Source of the DNA: Fibrisoma montanum
Lineage (GTDB): Bacteria > Bacteroidota > Bacteroidia > Cytophagales > Spirosomataceae
NCBI RefSeq assembly: GCF_003583365.1
Contig: NZ_QXED01000007.1
Coordinates: 366,498-430,497, forward strand
Direction of reading: 5' to 3'
Length of the DNA stretch: 64,000 nucleotides
Position 1 is the first letter of the stretch. Each line of letters begins with the position of its first letter. The notes under the pieces are model-generated. The model did not search any database. It had not been told where the DNA came from and saw nothing but the letters and a program-made list of their open reading frames with translations. Positions 42,694 to 50,766 of the stretch are shown in pieces. The translations under genes were made by a program, and so were the position numbers.

Positions 42694-44493
42694 ATGTCAT
42701 CAATCAAAACGACCTCCGACCATCCCGGTCTAAACTCCCTGCAGCCGACTTCTTCCGGACCAACCGAACCCGCCGACACGTTTGGTGCGCCTGGGTTTAA
42801 CGCGACTCGGTCTGACGCGACCCGGTCTGACGGTACGTCTGACCGGAGTGGTTTGTTATTGCGGTCAGACGTGCCGTCAGACCGGGTCACGTCAGACCGG
42901 GTCACGCCTGACCGAAACATTCCTGACCGGGTCACGACTCGTAAACCATGGACCGCCAGTCAGAACGTCCTGTTCCGGATTGCATTCGTGTTCTTTGTGA
43001 TCATGGCGCTGCCCAACAACTGGAACTGGTATAAAAACGCCGTTTCGTTAGACTGGCTGCACCTGCATTACCGCGATCTGTATGACCTCTCGCGCTTCAG
43101 TTCCGGCATTACGCTGTTCGGCAACAAACTGTTCGGTAGTACGTTACTCGGCTACGCGCCCTGGCTCATTACGTTCCTGTTCTCCATGGCCGTGGGGGTA
43201 CTCTGGTCAGCCGTAGCCCGGTTGCGTAAACCGGACCCGTTGCCCTACAACCGAAACGCCGGACCGCTGTTGTATTACTGGCTGCGGGTGATTGTGCGCT
43301 ACCGGGCGGGCATCGGCATTATCGGGTTTGGCTTTACGAAACTCATGCCGACGCAGCTGCCCTACCCGTCGCTGGGACTACTGAATACCAACTTCGGCGA
43401 CCTCACGGCCCAGAAGATCTATTGGCTCTCCATCGGCATTGTCCCCTGGTACGAAGTGTTTACGGGCGTTGTGGAAGTAGCCGCGGGTGTCCTGCTTTTC
43501 TTCCGGGCTACAACGTTCTGGGGGGCCGTACTGCTGTTCGGCGCACTGGCGGACATTGTCTACGTTAATTTTGCCTACGACGGCGGTGTTCATGGCTACA
43601 GTTCGTATTTCGTGCTGCTGTCGGGGTTTCTGCTGATCGACTACATTCCAAGTCTGTATAACCTGCTGATCAGGGAGCGCTTTACCGTACCATTCACCTA
43701 CTACCCGACCTTTACGGGCTGGCAGCGTTACGTTCGTATTGGTCTCAAGACCGCGACAATCGGCATTTTTCTCGTGCTGTTGTTCTGGCTACAGTACGTC
43801 AACTTCCGCTATGATCCTTACAAACAACCCGCTCAGAAAGGAGTCCCCGAATTGCGGGGTAATTACAACGTAACGGAATTCCGGCTGAACGGCAGAGTAC
43901 TCCCTTATTCACCCCTGGATTCGGTTCGATGGCAGGAAGCAACTTTTGAAAACTGGTCGACGCTGACGTTCAGAACGAACCGCGCGGTTCCGCTCGACCT
44001 CTCCAACGGCGGAGGGGCACCCATGCGCGACCTCAACCGAACGTTTGAACTGACCGGCGTAGCTGGTGGGCAGCGCGTCTTCTACTACGATGCCGACACG
44101 AAGAATCACGTACTGTATCTGCAGGACAAGTATCGTCCGGGCGGGCCGCGTGGTGAAGGCGGTGACGAAGCCGATGCGGCTAAATCCCAAAAGCTGAAGC
44201 CTAAAGCAGCCGCGGCCCAGTGGATACCAGCCGACGCGCTGGCCACCATTGGCGACGAAGACAGCCGGATCGATCCCATCGCCCGCTCTACCCGCCGGAC
44301 GAAGGGCATCAACGCCGAACGCCGTCGGGACGTAGAGCGCAACCGGATGCTATTGACCTACAGCACCAAAGACGGTTCGCGCGTTATTCTGAGCGGCATC
44401 AGCGAAAACAAAGACTCCATCTACGTCGTACTGGACCGCGTCAACCGGACGTACGCCCTGTCGGGAAGTACGTTGCAGGCCGGTCTGTATTAA
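42694..44493 (+). CDS. DoxX-like membrane protein, longer tandem paralogue
   Basis: 599 residues, same plan as the preceding gene: NVLFRIAFVFFVIMALPNNWNWY, YYWLRVIVRYRAGIGIIGFGFTKLMP, PYPSLGLLNTNFGDLTAQKIYWLSIGIVPWYEVFTGVVEVAAGVLLF, and a C-terminal domain (TEFRLNGRVLPYSPLDSVRWQEATFENWSTLTF, VILSGISENKDSIYVVLDRVNRTYAL). It differs by an N-terminal repeat-rich segment (T-R-S-D, P-S-D-R-V units, residues about 35-80) encoded by a long DNA inverted repeat, and by an insert near 470-545. A duplication followed by divergence is evident. Function unknown; likely a partner of the uptake locus. Confidence 0.72.
   Translation: MSSIKTTSDHPGLNSLQPTSSGPTEPADTFGAPGFNATRSDATRSDGTSDRSGLLLRSDVPSDRVTSDRVTPDRNIPDRVTTRKPWTASQNVLFRIAFVFFVIMALPNNWNWYKNAVSLDWLHLHYRDLYDLSRFSSGITLFGNKLFGSTLLGYAPWLITFLFSMAVGVLWSAVARLRKPDPLPYNRNAGPLLYYWLRVIVRYRAGIGIIGFGFTKLMPTQLPYPSLGLLNTNFGDLTAQKIYWLSIGIVPWYEVFTGVVEVAAGVLLFFRATTFWGAVLLFGALADIVYVNFAYDGGVHGYSSYFVLLSGFLLIDYIPSLYNLLIRERFTVPFTYYPTFTGWQRYVRIGLKTATIGIFLVLLFWLQYVNFRYDPYKQPAQKGVPELRGNYNVTEFRLNGRVLPYSPLDSVRWQEATFENWSTLTFRTNRAVPLDLSNGGGAPMRDLNRTFELTGVAGGQRVFYYDADTKNHVLYLQDKYRPGGPRGEGGDEADAAKSQKLKPKAAAAQWIPADALATIGDEDSRIDPIARSTRRTKGINAERRRDVERNRMLLTYSTKDGSRVILSGISENKDSIYVVLDRVNRTYALSGSTLQAGLY
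42802..42905. repeat. 44-bp-arm inverted repeat inside the second DoxX-like gene
   Basis: Left arm 42802-42845 and right arm 42862-42905 are reverse complements at 40 of 44 positions, with a 16-base loop (42846-42861). Within the arms the unit GTCTGAC/GTCAGAC with ACCCGG/CCGGGT repeats several times, and further units continue to about 42938. The reading frame stays open on both strands. The tandem paralogue lacks it. Confidence 0.9.
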
Positions 44494-44579
44494 TCCAATT
44501 TTCCGGCATGTTTTGTCTCCCGCTCAGATTGGCCGATATTCGTGCAAAAGGCCTCATGCCTGACTCATACAGCACGGTA

Positions 44580-45911
44580 ATGGCAACAACTACGCATAAA
44601 ATTGGCTGGCTAACCGCCTGCTTCCTGGTAATCGCCAACATGGTCGGGACCGGTGTGTTCACCAGTCTGGGTTTTCAGCTCGCGGCCGTTCAAAACACCT
44701 GGTCCATCATTCTGCTCTGGGTGCTGGGGGGTGTGCTGGCCCTGATCGGGGCGTTTTCCCTGGCGGAGCTGGGCACGCATTACCCCGACGAGAAAGGGGG
44801 CGATTACGTCTTTATTTCCCGGGGGCTGCACCCGTTTTTAGGCTATCTGTCGGCCTGGGTGTCGCTGGTGGGCGGATTTGCGGCCCCGGTTGCCATCGCC
44901 GGTAAAGCGATGGAGTCGTATCTGTTGCCGTTTGGTTTAACCAACACGCGCTGGCTAACGGTCTCGCTCATCATCAGCATGGGCCTCATTCACTCGTTCA
45001 GTCTGCGGCACAGCAGCGTGTTTCAGAACGTAACGACCATAGCCAAAATCGCTTTCGTGCTGAGTCTGCTGGCCGTCGGGTTTTACGTATCGCCGTCGAT
45101 GGCCAACGCGTTTCGCTTCGACTCCAGCTACCAGTCCGAAATCCCGACAACCCCTTTTGCCGTATCGCTGTTGTACGTCACCTATGCCTACACCGGCTGG
45201 AACGCAGCGGCTTACATCGTATCCGAAATTCGCAGCCCCGCTAAAAACCTACCCAGAGCGTTGCTCCTGGGTACGCTGGTGGTGACGATCCTGTACGTCT
45301 GCCTTCAGATCGTCTTCCTGAAACTGGCCGCCGTAAACGCCTTAACCGGCCAGGCCAATGTCGCGGAGATTGCGTTCAGCCAATATTTTGGGACGAACGC
45401 CGGTCGGTGGGTGAGCGCCGGCATTGCCCTGCAACTCGTCGCTACAATGAGTTCGTACGTCTGGGTGGGTGCCCGGGTCACCAGCCGCATGGCGCGGGAT
45501 TTTCCGTTGTGGCACGTCTTCCAGCACGAGAACAAACACCAGATTCCCGTCCGGACCATCTGGCTGCAAACGGGCATCACGCTGCTGTTGCTGTTCTCGG
45601 GCACCCTGGAACAGGTACTGCTCTGCACGTCGTTCGTGCTGCAACTGATGGGCACGCTGGCCGTTGCGAGTCTGCTGCGCACGAAGCGTTTACCGACTGA
45701 TTTTCACAGTCCGCTGCGGCCGTGGCTGCAGTGGGCCTATATCGTGTTCAGCCTGTTCGTCCTGGCGTTCATCATCACCGACAAGCCTACCGAAAGCCTG
45801 ATCGGGCTGGGCATCGTGCTGGTGGGGGGCCTGACGTACTGGATCAAGCCACCAAAGAGCATTGTTTCTTCAGCTAAACAATCGGCCAATGTTGAACCCG
45901 AACGTACCTGA
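44580..45911 (+). CDS. APC-superfamily amino-acid permease
   Basis: 443 residues from ATG 44580, the start nearest the first helix; ATGs at 44556 and 44508 are in frame. TM1 carries the APC unwound motif (CFLVIANMVGTGVFTSLGF), and about twelve helices follow, with ELGTHYPDEKGGDYVFISRGLHPFLGYLSAWVSL and TPFAVSLLYVTYAYTGWNAAAYIVSEIRSPAKNLPRALLLGT, both typical of this family. It imports amino acids or peptide-derived amines by proton symport. Located after the cyanophycinase and DoxX-like genes, it could take up the freed amino acids or dipeptides, an inference from context. Confidence 0.9.
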   Translation: MATTTHKIGWLTACFLVIANMVGTGVFTSLGFQLAAVQNTWSIILLWVLGGVLALIGAFSLAELGTHYPDEKGGDYVFISRGLHPFLGYLSAWVSLVGGFAAPVAIAGKAMESYLLPFGLTNTRWLTVSLIISMGLIHSFSLRHSSVFQNVTTIAKIAFVLSLLAVGFYVSPSMANAFRFDSSYQSEIPTTPFAVSLLYVTYAYTGWNAAAYIVSEIRSPAKNLPRALLLGTLVVTILYVCLQIVFLKLAAVNALTGQANVAEIAFSQYFGTNAGRWVSAGIALQLVATMSSYVWVGARVTSRMARDFPLWHVFQHENKHQIPVRTIWLQTGITLLLLFSGTLEQVLLCTSFVLQLMGTLAVASLLRTKRLPTDFHSPLRPWLQWAYIVFSLFVLAFIITDKPTESLIGLGIVLVGGLTYWIKPPKSIVSSAKQSANVEPERT

Positions 45912-46011
45912 ACCGCTCCATCACGTTCATGCTATCGGATACATGCACCCGACAGCACAGCCTACGCATGACCAGCCAGCAGTATCCTGAAAACCGCAAA
46001 CCGAACGTCAA

Positions 46012-47475
46012 GTGACAAACCAGCCATACGATGCCGTAGTAGTAGGTTCCGGACCAAACGGCCTGAGCGCGGCTATTGTGCTGGCGCGGGCGGGGTTGTC
46101 GGTGCTGGTGCTCGAAGCCCGATCTACGTTTGGGGGCGGGGTTCGTTCAGCCGAGCTAACCTTGCCCGGCTTTGTGCATGACCTTGGTTCGGCGGTGCAT
46201 CCGCTGGCGGCCGGCTCGCCTTTTTTCAAAAGCCTGCCCCTCGCCGACCATGGGCTGGAATACATCTACCCACCCGTAGCAGCCGCTCACCCATTCGACC
46301 CGAGCGTCGGCAAAACGGCAGCCGCGCTGTTCGGTGCGGTAGACGACACGGCCCGAACCCTCGGCGCCGACGAGCAAACGTATCGCCGACTACTCGAACC
46401 GGTGGTCAGGCACTGGCCAACGTTAGCCGTCGATGTGCTGGGGCCCCTACGTTTCCCTGACCATCCGCTCGACATGGCCCGGTTCGGGCTGGATGCGGTA
46501 TTGCCGGCTACGTGGCTGGCCAGCCGTTTCAAGACGACCGAAGCCCGGGGCCTCATTGCCGGTATGGCCGCCCATTCGATCCAGCCCCTGAGCAACGTCA
46601 CCACCGCAGCCATCGCCCTCGTGCTCATGGCGGCAGGTCACCACCGCGGCTGGCCTGTACCCAAAGGAGGGTCGCAGGCCATTACAAACGCCCTGGTCTC
46701 GTATTTCCGGTCGTTGGGCGGGCACCTGGAGACCGACCGGCCGGTTCGCTCTATGAACGACCTGCCCAAATCGCGGGTGGTTGTGTTTGATCTGACCCCA
46801 AAGCAGCTGCTGTCCATCGTAGGGGATCGCTTCCCGACACTGTACCGTTGGCAACTCGAACGGTATCGCTACGGTCCCGGCATCTTCAAAATTGACTGGG
46901 CCCTGGACGGACCGATTCCGTTTACGGCCCCGGAATGCCGGCAGGCGGGTACCGTCCACCTTGGCGGCACCCTCGAAGAAATCACCGACGCCGAACAGCA
47001 GACCTACGACGGCAAACATCCCGACCGCCCCTACGTTCTGCTGGCTCAGCAGAGCCTGTTCGATCCGACGCGGGCACCGGCCGGTAAACAGGCAGCCTGG
47101 GCCTACTGCCACGTACCGAACGGCTCAACGGTCGACATGACCGGCATCATCGAGCGGCAGGTGGAGCGCTTTGCACCGGGTTTCCGGGACCGGATTCTGG
47201 CCCGCGCCACGATGAATACCGCCCAGGTGGAAGCCTGGAATCCAAACTACGTCGGGGGCGACATCAACGGCGGCATCATCGACGTCCGGCAGTTATTTAC
47301 GCGGCCTACGCTGAGTCTGACGCCCTACCGCACGGGGGCGCCCGGTGTTTTTATCTGCTCCTCGGCAACACCACCGGGCGGAGGGGTGCATGGTTTATGC
47401 GGTTACCACGCAGCCCGGGTCGTGCTGCGCGATAGTTTTGGCAAGTCGGTACCGGTAGAATTAACGAACGAATGA
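46012..47475 (+). CDS. FAD-dependent phytoene-desaturase-like oxidoreductase
   Basis: 487 residues; start GTG at 46012 (no in-frame ATG close by). The N-terminal dinucleotide site is YDAVVVGSGPNGLSAAIVLARAGLSVLVLEARSTFGGG (residues about 4-40), followed by ELTLPGFVHDLGSAVHPLAAGSPF, and a C-terminal FICSSATPPGGGVHGLCGYHAARVVL, the FAD-binding end of the CrtI/NAD(P)-oxidoreductase group. These enzymes act on carotenoids or on other polyprenoids; the close relatives of this length are often annotated simply as FAD oxidoreductases. No carotenoid genes are adjacent. Substrate uncertain. Confidence 0.87.
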   Translation: MTNQPYDAVVVGSGPNGLSAAIVLARAGLSVLVLEARSTFGGGVRSAELTLPGFVHDLGSAVHPLAAGSPFFKSLPLADHGLEYIYPPVAAAHPFDPSVGKTAAALFGAVDDTARTLGADEQTYRRLLEPVVRHWPTLAVDVLGPLRFPDHPLDMARFGLDAVLPATWLASRFKTTEARGLIAGMAAHSIQPLSNVTTAAIALVLMAAGHHRGWPVPKGGSQAITNALVSYFRSLGGHLETDRPVRSMNDLPKSRVVVFDLTPKQLLSIVGDRFPTLYRWQLERYRYGPGIFKIDWALDGPIPFTAPECRQAGTVHLGGTLEEITDAEQQTYDGKHPDRPYVLLAQQSLFDPTRAPAGKQAAWAYCHVPNGSTVDMTGIIERQVERFAPGFRDRILARATMNTAQVEAWNPNYVGGDINGGIIDVRQLFTRPTLSLTPYRTGAPGVFICSSATPPGGGVHGLCGYHAARVVLRDSFGKSVPVELTNE

Positions 47476-47582
47476 TTTTTTAACTAGCGCAACGTTCCAG
47501 GTTTCATGTTCAGCGTTTAATACGGGCATGACCTGAAAGCTGGAACTGGCCGCCCGAAACATTAAACCTGACACTGTACCTT

Positions 47583-48872
47583 ATGAACGTATCAACCCCA
47601 ACGGCCTCGGCCGAAAAGAATAAACTCAACCTCACTGAAGACTGGACCGTGGTTGTCCTCGGCCTGCTGATCATTGCGCTCTCGCTGGCGGGGTTGGTCA
47701 TCCCAACCCCGGGTTTCGGCTGGAGCAAGGCAGGCGATTTAACGGGTAAGGTGTTTACCGGAAGTAATCTGGCCGCCATAGCCGGTCAGTTTGCGTTCAC
47801 CTACGCCGTTGCGCTGGTGGGCACGTATCTGCTCGGCAAGCCCGTCCGGGCAACGCTCCTGGGCTTTCCGGTTGTTTTCGGGCTAACCGTGCTGGCTCTG
47901 CTCCTGGCGGGCAACAAAACGTTGAAGGACCTTAATCTCGAAGCCGTTATATTCAGCCTGAGCATCGGCCTGATCGTAGGAAATCTGTTCAAAATCCCCG
48001 ACTGGCTGCGGGCGTCGCTCTCGACCGAACTGTTCGTTAAGATCGGTTTGGTACTGCTGGGTACTACGGTCATCTTCGGCGATATCCTCAAAGCCGGTTC
48101 GCTGGGATTGGTGCAGGCGTTGCTGGTTGTACTGTCGGTCTGGTATTTTGCGTACTGGATCAGCCGGCAGTTGAAGGTAGACGACGAGCTGACGATGATG
48201 CTGGCCAGCGCCGTTTCGATCTGTGGGGTATCGGCGGCCATCGCTACGTCGGGGGCCATTCAGGGCGACAGCAAAAAACTCTCGTACGTCATTTCGCTCG
48301 TGCTCATCACGGCCATCCCGATGATGCTGATTATGCCCTATGCCGCTCAGGCCATGGGGCTATCGCCCGAAGTGACCGGTGCGTGGCTGGGTGGCACCAT
48401 CGACACGACGGGTGCGGTAGTGGCATCGGGCAGCCTGGCGGGCGAAGAAGCGCTCAAAATCAGCACCATCGTCAAATTCTCACAGAACGTCTTGCTGGGA
48501 CTGGCCGCTTTTGCGATCAGTGTTTACTGGACCTACTCGCACAAAACCGTCACGGGCGTGGGGGGCGAACAGGTTGAAAAACCAACCCTGGGCGTAATCT
48601 GGGAGCGTTTCCCCAAGTTTGTCCTGGGGTTCATCGGCGCGTCGCTGCTGTTTTCCTTTGTGCTGAGCCCATCGGCGATCGAGCCGGTTAAGGGAAGTTT
48701 GAAAAGCCTGCAGGGCTTGTGGTTTGCGCTGGCCTTTACCAGCATTGGCCTGGAAACCAACTTTGCCGACCTGATCAACCAGAACAGCCGCAAGCCGCTC
48801 TACGCGTTCCTGATCGCCCAGGCGTTTAACATCGGCGTGACGCTGGTAATCGCTTATTTTCTGTTTGGGTAG
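47583..48872 (+). CDS. YeiH/UPF0324-family membrane transporter
   Basis: 429 residues with about eleven membrane segments. Conserved family blocks include LEAVIFSLSIGLIVGNLFKIPDWL, STELFVKIGLVLLGTTVIFGDILKAG, SAVSICGVSAAIATSGAIQG, GAWLGGTIDTTGAVVASG and SIGLETNFADLI. UPF0324 (YeiH) proteins are putative sulphate or sulphonate exporters by genome context; no biochemical role is certain. It is flanked on the right by a large palindromic hairpin, probably its terminator. Confidence 0.88.
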   Translation: MNVSTPTASAEKNKLNLTEDWTVVVLGLLIIALSLAGLVIPTPGFGWSKAGDLTGKVFTGSNLAAIAGQFAFTYAVALVGTYLLGKPVRATLLGFPVVFGLTVLALLLAGNKTLKDLNLEAVIFSLSIGLIVGNLFKIPDWLRASLSTELFVKIGLVLLGTTVIFGDILKAGSLGLVQALLVVLSVWYFAYWISRQLKVDDELTMMLASAVSICGVSAAIATSGAIQGDSKKLSYVISLVLITAIPMMLIMPYAAQAMGLSPEVTGAWLGGTIDTTGAVVASGSLAGEEALKISTIVKFSQNVLLGLAAFAISVYWTYSHKTVTGVGGEQVEKPTLGVIWERFPKFVLGFIGASLLFSFVLSPSAIEPVKGSLKSLQGLWFALAFTSIGLETNFADLINQNSRKPLYAFLIAQAFNIGVTLVIAYFLFG

Positions 48873-49188
48873 AACGGATCACCGGCGAAACTGTACGGGT
48901 TTCCGCTGCGGAACAATCCGAAGCAAGTGCGCCTGCCAACGCCATGGCCTGACTCGAGTGAGGCCGTTGCGTTGGCAGGCGCATTCCATTTCCGGCGACA
49001 AGGTCTGTTTCCTTAGAAGAAAATAAGATAAACCTTAAAATAGCCTTATACTTTACAAGTCAATCAACTGATAGTCAGTGATTAGTACATTCTAATAAGT
49101 ACCATAGTCATTCCAGAGCGGTTCAGTTAATAGATGGGTGCCATACGGGCGCTGCCAACACCCTTTACAAACTCTCGACCGCGACACC
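48873..49188. other. Intergenic region with palindrome and AT-rich promoter zone
   Basis: The left half holds the palindrome at 48928-48983; the right half (49015-49135) is AT-rich (ATAAGATAAACC..., TAATAAGTACC) and likely holds the promoter for the baeRF gene. No gene seen. Confidence 0.5.
48928..48983. terminator. 56-bp nested palindrome after the YeiH gene
   Basis: TGCGCCTGCCAACGC pairs perfectly with GCGTTGGCAGGCGCA; inside, GGCCT...AGGCC pair again around CTCGAG. No T-run follows on the plus strand. It suits a bidirectional, factor-independent or structure-dependent terminator. Confidence 0.65.
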
Positions 49189-50364
49189 ATGAACACGCTG
49201 GAATTAAACAAAGACGTAATTATCGACCTGACGGAACGCCGGGCCGATCACTGCCTGTCCATTTACCTGCCTACCCATGAGTATGGCCTGGAAGTCAACG
49301 AAAGTATGGACAGGCTGCAGCTCAAAAATCATATTCAGGACATCCGGCTGAAACTTCAGGAGGAAGGCCTGCAACGATCGGCTATCAACGAGTTGCTGAA
49401 ACCCGTAGAAGCGCTGCTTGATGACTGGATTTTCTGGCGGTATCAGTCCAAGGGGCTGGCTATCTTCCGGAGCCACGACTTTTTCACGTATTTTCATAGC
49501 CCCACGCCGTTTCGCCATGTTTACGAAATCAGCTCAGGCTTCTGTATTAATCCGCTGCTGCCCTTCACGCAGCCCCTGCGCCATTACTATCTGCTGCTGA
49601 TATCGAAAAAAGGCGTTACGCTGCATAAGGCCGATCAGTACTCAATGATTCACATGGGCATGAACCTTGAATTTCCATCGGGCCTCGACGCTGTGACCGA
49701 CTACTATGATTTTGAGGAAGAACTTCAGGGGCGCACCCGAGCCCGGGGCAGTAGCCGTCATGCCGCAGCGGTATACCGAAGCGACGATACCGACAATAAA
49801 GAAAAGGATCATCTGCTTGCCGACTTCTTCCGGCTCATCAACGACGCCGTTGTTCAGTTGCTCGCTATGGAAAACGCCCCGCTTGTCCTGGCGGGGGTCA
49901 ACTACTACCATCCTATTTATCGGCAGGTCAATACGTACCCGCGCTTATGCCAGGACGGACTGATCGGTAATTTTGAACATACGCATCCAACCAACCTGCA
50001 TCCGCTGGCTAATGAGCTGCTAACTGGCTATTTCAGCGAGATACAGGATCGTCGGCTGACTGAATTTGCCAACGCCCGTGGATCAGACCGGGTCTCGAAA
50101 GATGTACGTTCGTTACTCGACGCGGCCGTAATGGGCCGCATTGAGGTGCTGTTTATGCACAGACACGCTCAGGCCTGGGGGCGTTTTGACGAACACACCC
50201 TGGAAACCACACTGCACGACCGTCGGCAACCGGGGGATGAACCCTTATTTGATAAAGTGGCTTTACTGACCCTGCAGCACGGAGGTGAGGTTCACATTCT
50301 CGATGATGCCGATAGTCTCGGGTATGGGGAGTCCATCCGTTTAGCAGGGCTGTACCGATTCTAA
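49189..50364 (+). CDS. baeRF-family protein (archaeo-eukaryotic release-factor-like)
   Basis: 391 residues from ATG 49189 (MNTLELNKDVIIDL). The pattern CLSIYLPTHEYGLEVNESMDRLQLKNHIQDIRLKLQEEG, then KGLAIFRSHDFF, PLAND-like ...APLVLAGVNYYHPIYRQVNTYPRL, and VMGRIEVLFMHRHAQAWGRFDEHTL, GDEPLFDKVALLTLQHGGEVHIL is that of the bacterial archaeo-eukaryotic release factor families (type 3/7-like). These have eRF1-like domains but generally unknown roles in ribosome rescue or stress. No G-G-Q motif is seen. A strong promoter-like AT-rich region precedes it. Confidence 0.78.
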   Translation: MNTLELNKDVIIDLTERRADHCLSIYLPTHEYGLEVNESMDRLQLKNHIQDIRLKLQEEGLQRSAINELLKPVEALLDDWIFWRYQSKGLAIFRSHDFFTYFHSPTPFRHVYEISSGFCINPLLPFTQPLRHYYLLLISKKGVTLHKADQYSMIHMGMNLEFPSGLDAVTDYYDFEEELQGRTRARGSSRHAAAVYRSDDTDNKEKDHLLADFFRLINDAVVQLLAMENAPLVLAGVNYYHPIYRQVNTYPRLCQDGLIGNFEHTHPTNLHPLANELLTGYFSEIQDRRLTEFANARGSDRVSKDVRSLLDAAVMGRIEVLFMHRHAQAWGRFDEHTLETTLHDRRQPGDEPLFDKVALLTLQHGGEVHILDDADSLGYGESIRLAGLYRF

Positions 50365-50365
50365 G

Positions 50366-50650
50366 ACCGTTACCGATCCGCAGATACAGCAGGCTTACCG
50401 TGGCTCGGCTAGGTTTCTGACGGTTCAATGGGTTTTATATCCGCTGGTCTGGGCGCTGGGCACGCCGGGCGCGGGTTATATCGATCCGTTTCTAACCACA
50501 GTGCTGCTGATTGGGTTACCCATCATTTCTAAAGCCGGATTCGGGTTCTATAACCTTTCTAAGCTACGCAATCTCAGTCCGGAAGTGTACGAAGATCAGC
50601 CGGAGCCGTCGAAACCACCCGGCATGGCTTTTACCACACCAAACCGGTGA
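50366..50650 (+). pseudogene. C-terminal remnant of a microbial rhodopsin (helices F-G)
   Basis: An open 94-codon stretch directly after the baeRF stop, without a start codon, reads like the last part of a type-1 rhodopsin. Helix F has the retinal-pocket W-x-x-Y-P motif (QWVLYPLVWALG, W22, Y25, P26), and helix G has IISKAGFG with the Schiff-base lysine K56 (AAA at 50531). A charged cytoplasmic tail follows. The residue matching the counterion Asp four before the lysine is Pro52. Helices A-E are absent, so it cannot be a whole pump. It is a deletion remnant or an atypical fragment. Confidence 0.65.
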
Positions 50651-50703
50651 GTCAGCGACGTTTTCACCGCCTGGATCACCAATGCCATGTATTACCAAAT
50701 TAT

Positions 50704-50740
50704 GAAGCCGACCAGCAAATGGGTCGGCTTCTCTATTTTT
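50704..50740 (+). terminator. Intrinsic terminator
   Basis: GAAGCCGACC and GGTCGGCTTC form a perfect 10-bp stem with an 8-base loop, followed by CTCTATTTTT. Classic factor-independent terminator for the baeRF/rhodopsin-remnant unit. Confidence 0.85.
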
Positions 50741-50766
50741 GCCGGATGAATACTCCTTTCGTACGG

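Noticed and set aside
42675..42935. Minus-strand frame across the inverted repeat
   Set aside because: The inverted repeat makes both strands encode similar T-R-S-D peptides; no sign that the minus strand is used.
44220..44579. Upstream extension of the APC permease frame
   Set aside because: Overlaps the 3' end of the DoxX-like gene; the family begins near the first helix, so the start at 44580 is preferred.
47515..47567. Hairpin-like stems GTTTAAT/ATTAAAC with CGGGC/GCCCG between the FAD oxidoreductase and YeiH genes
   Set aside because: Short stems separated by a long loop; too weak to call a terminator.
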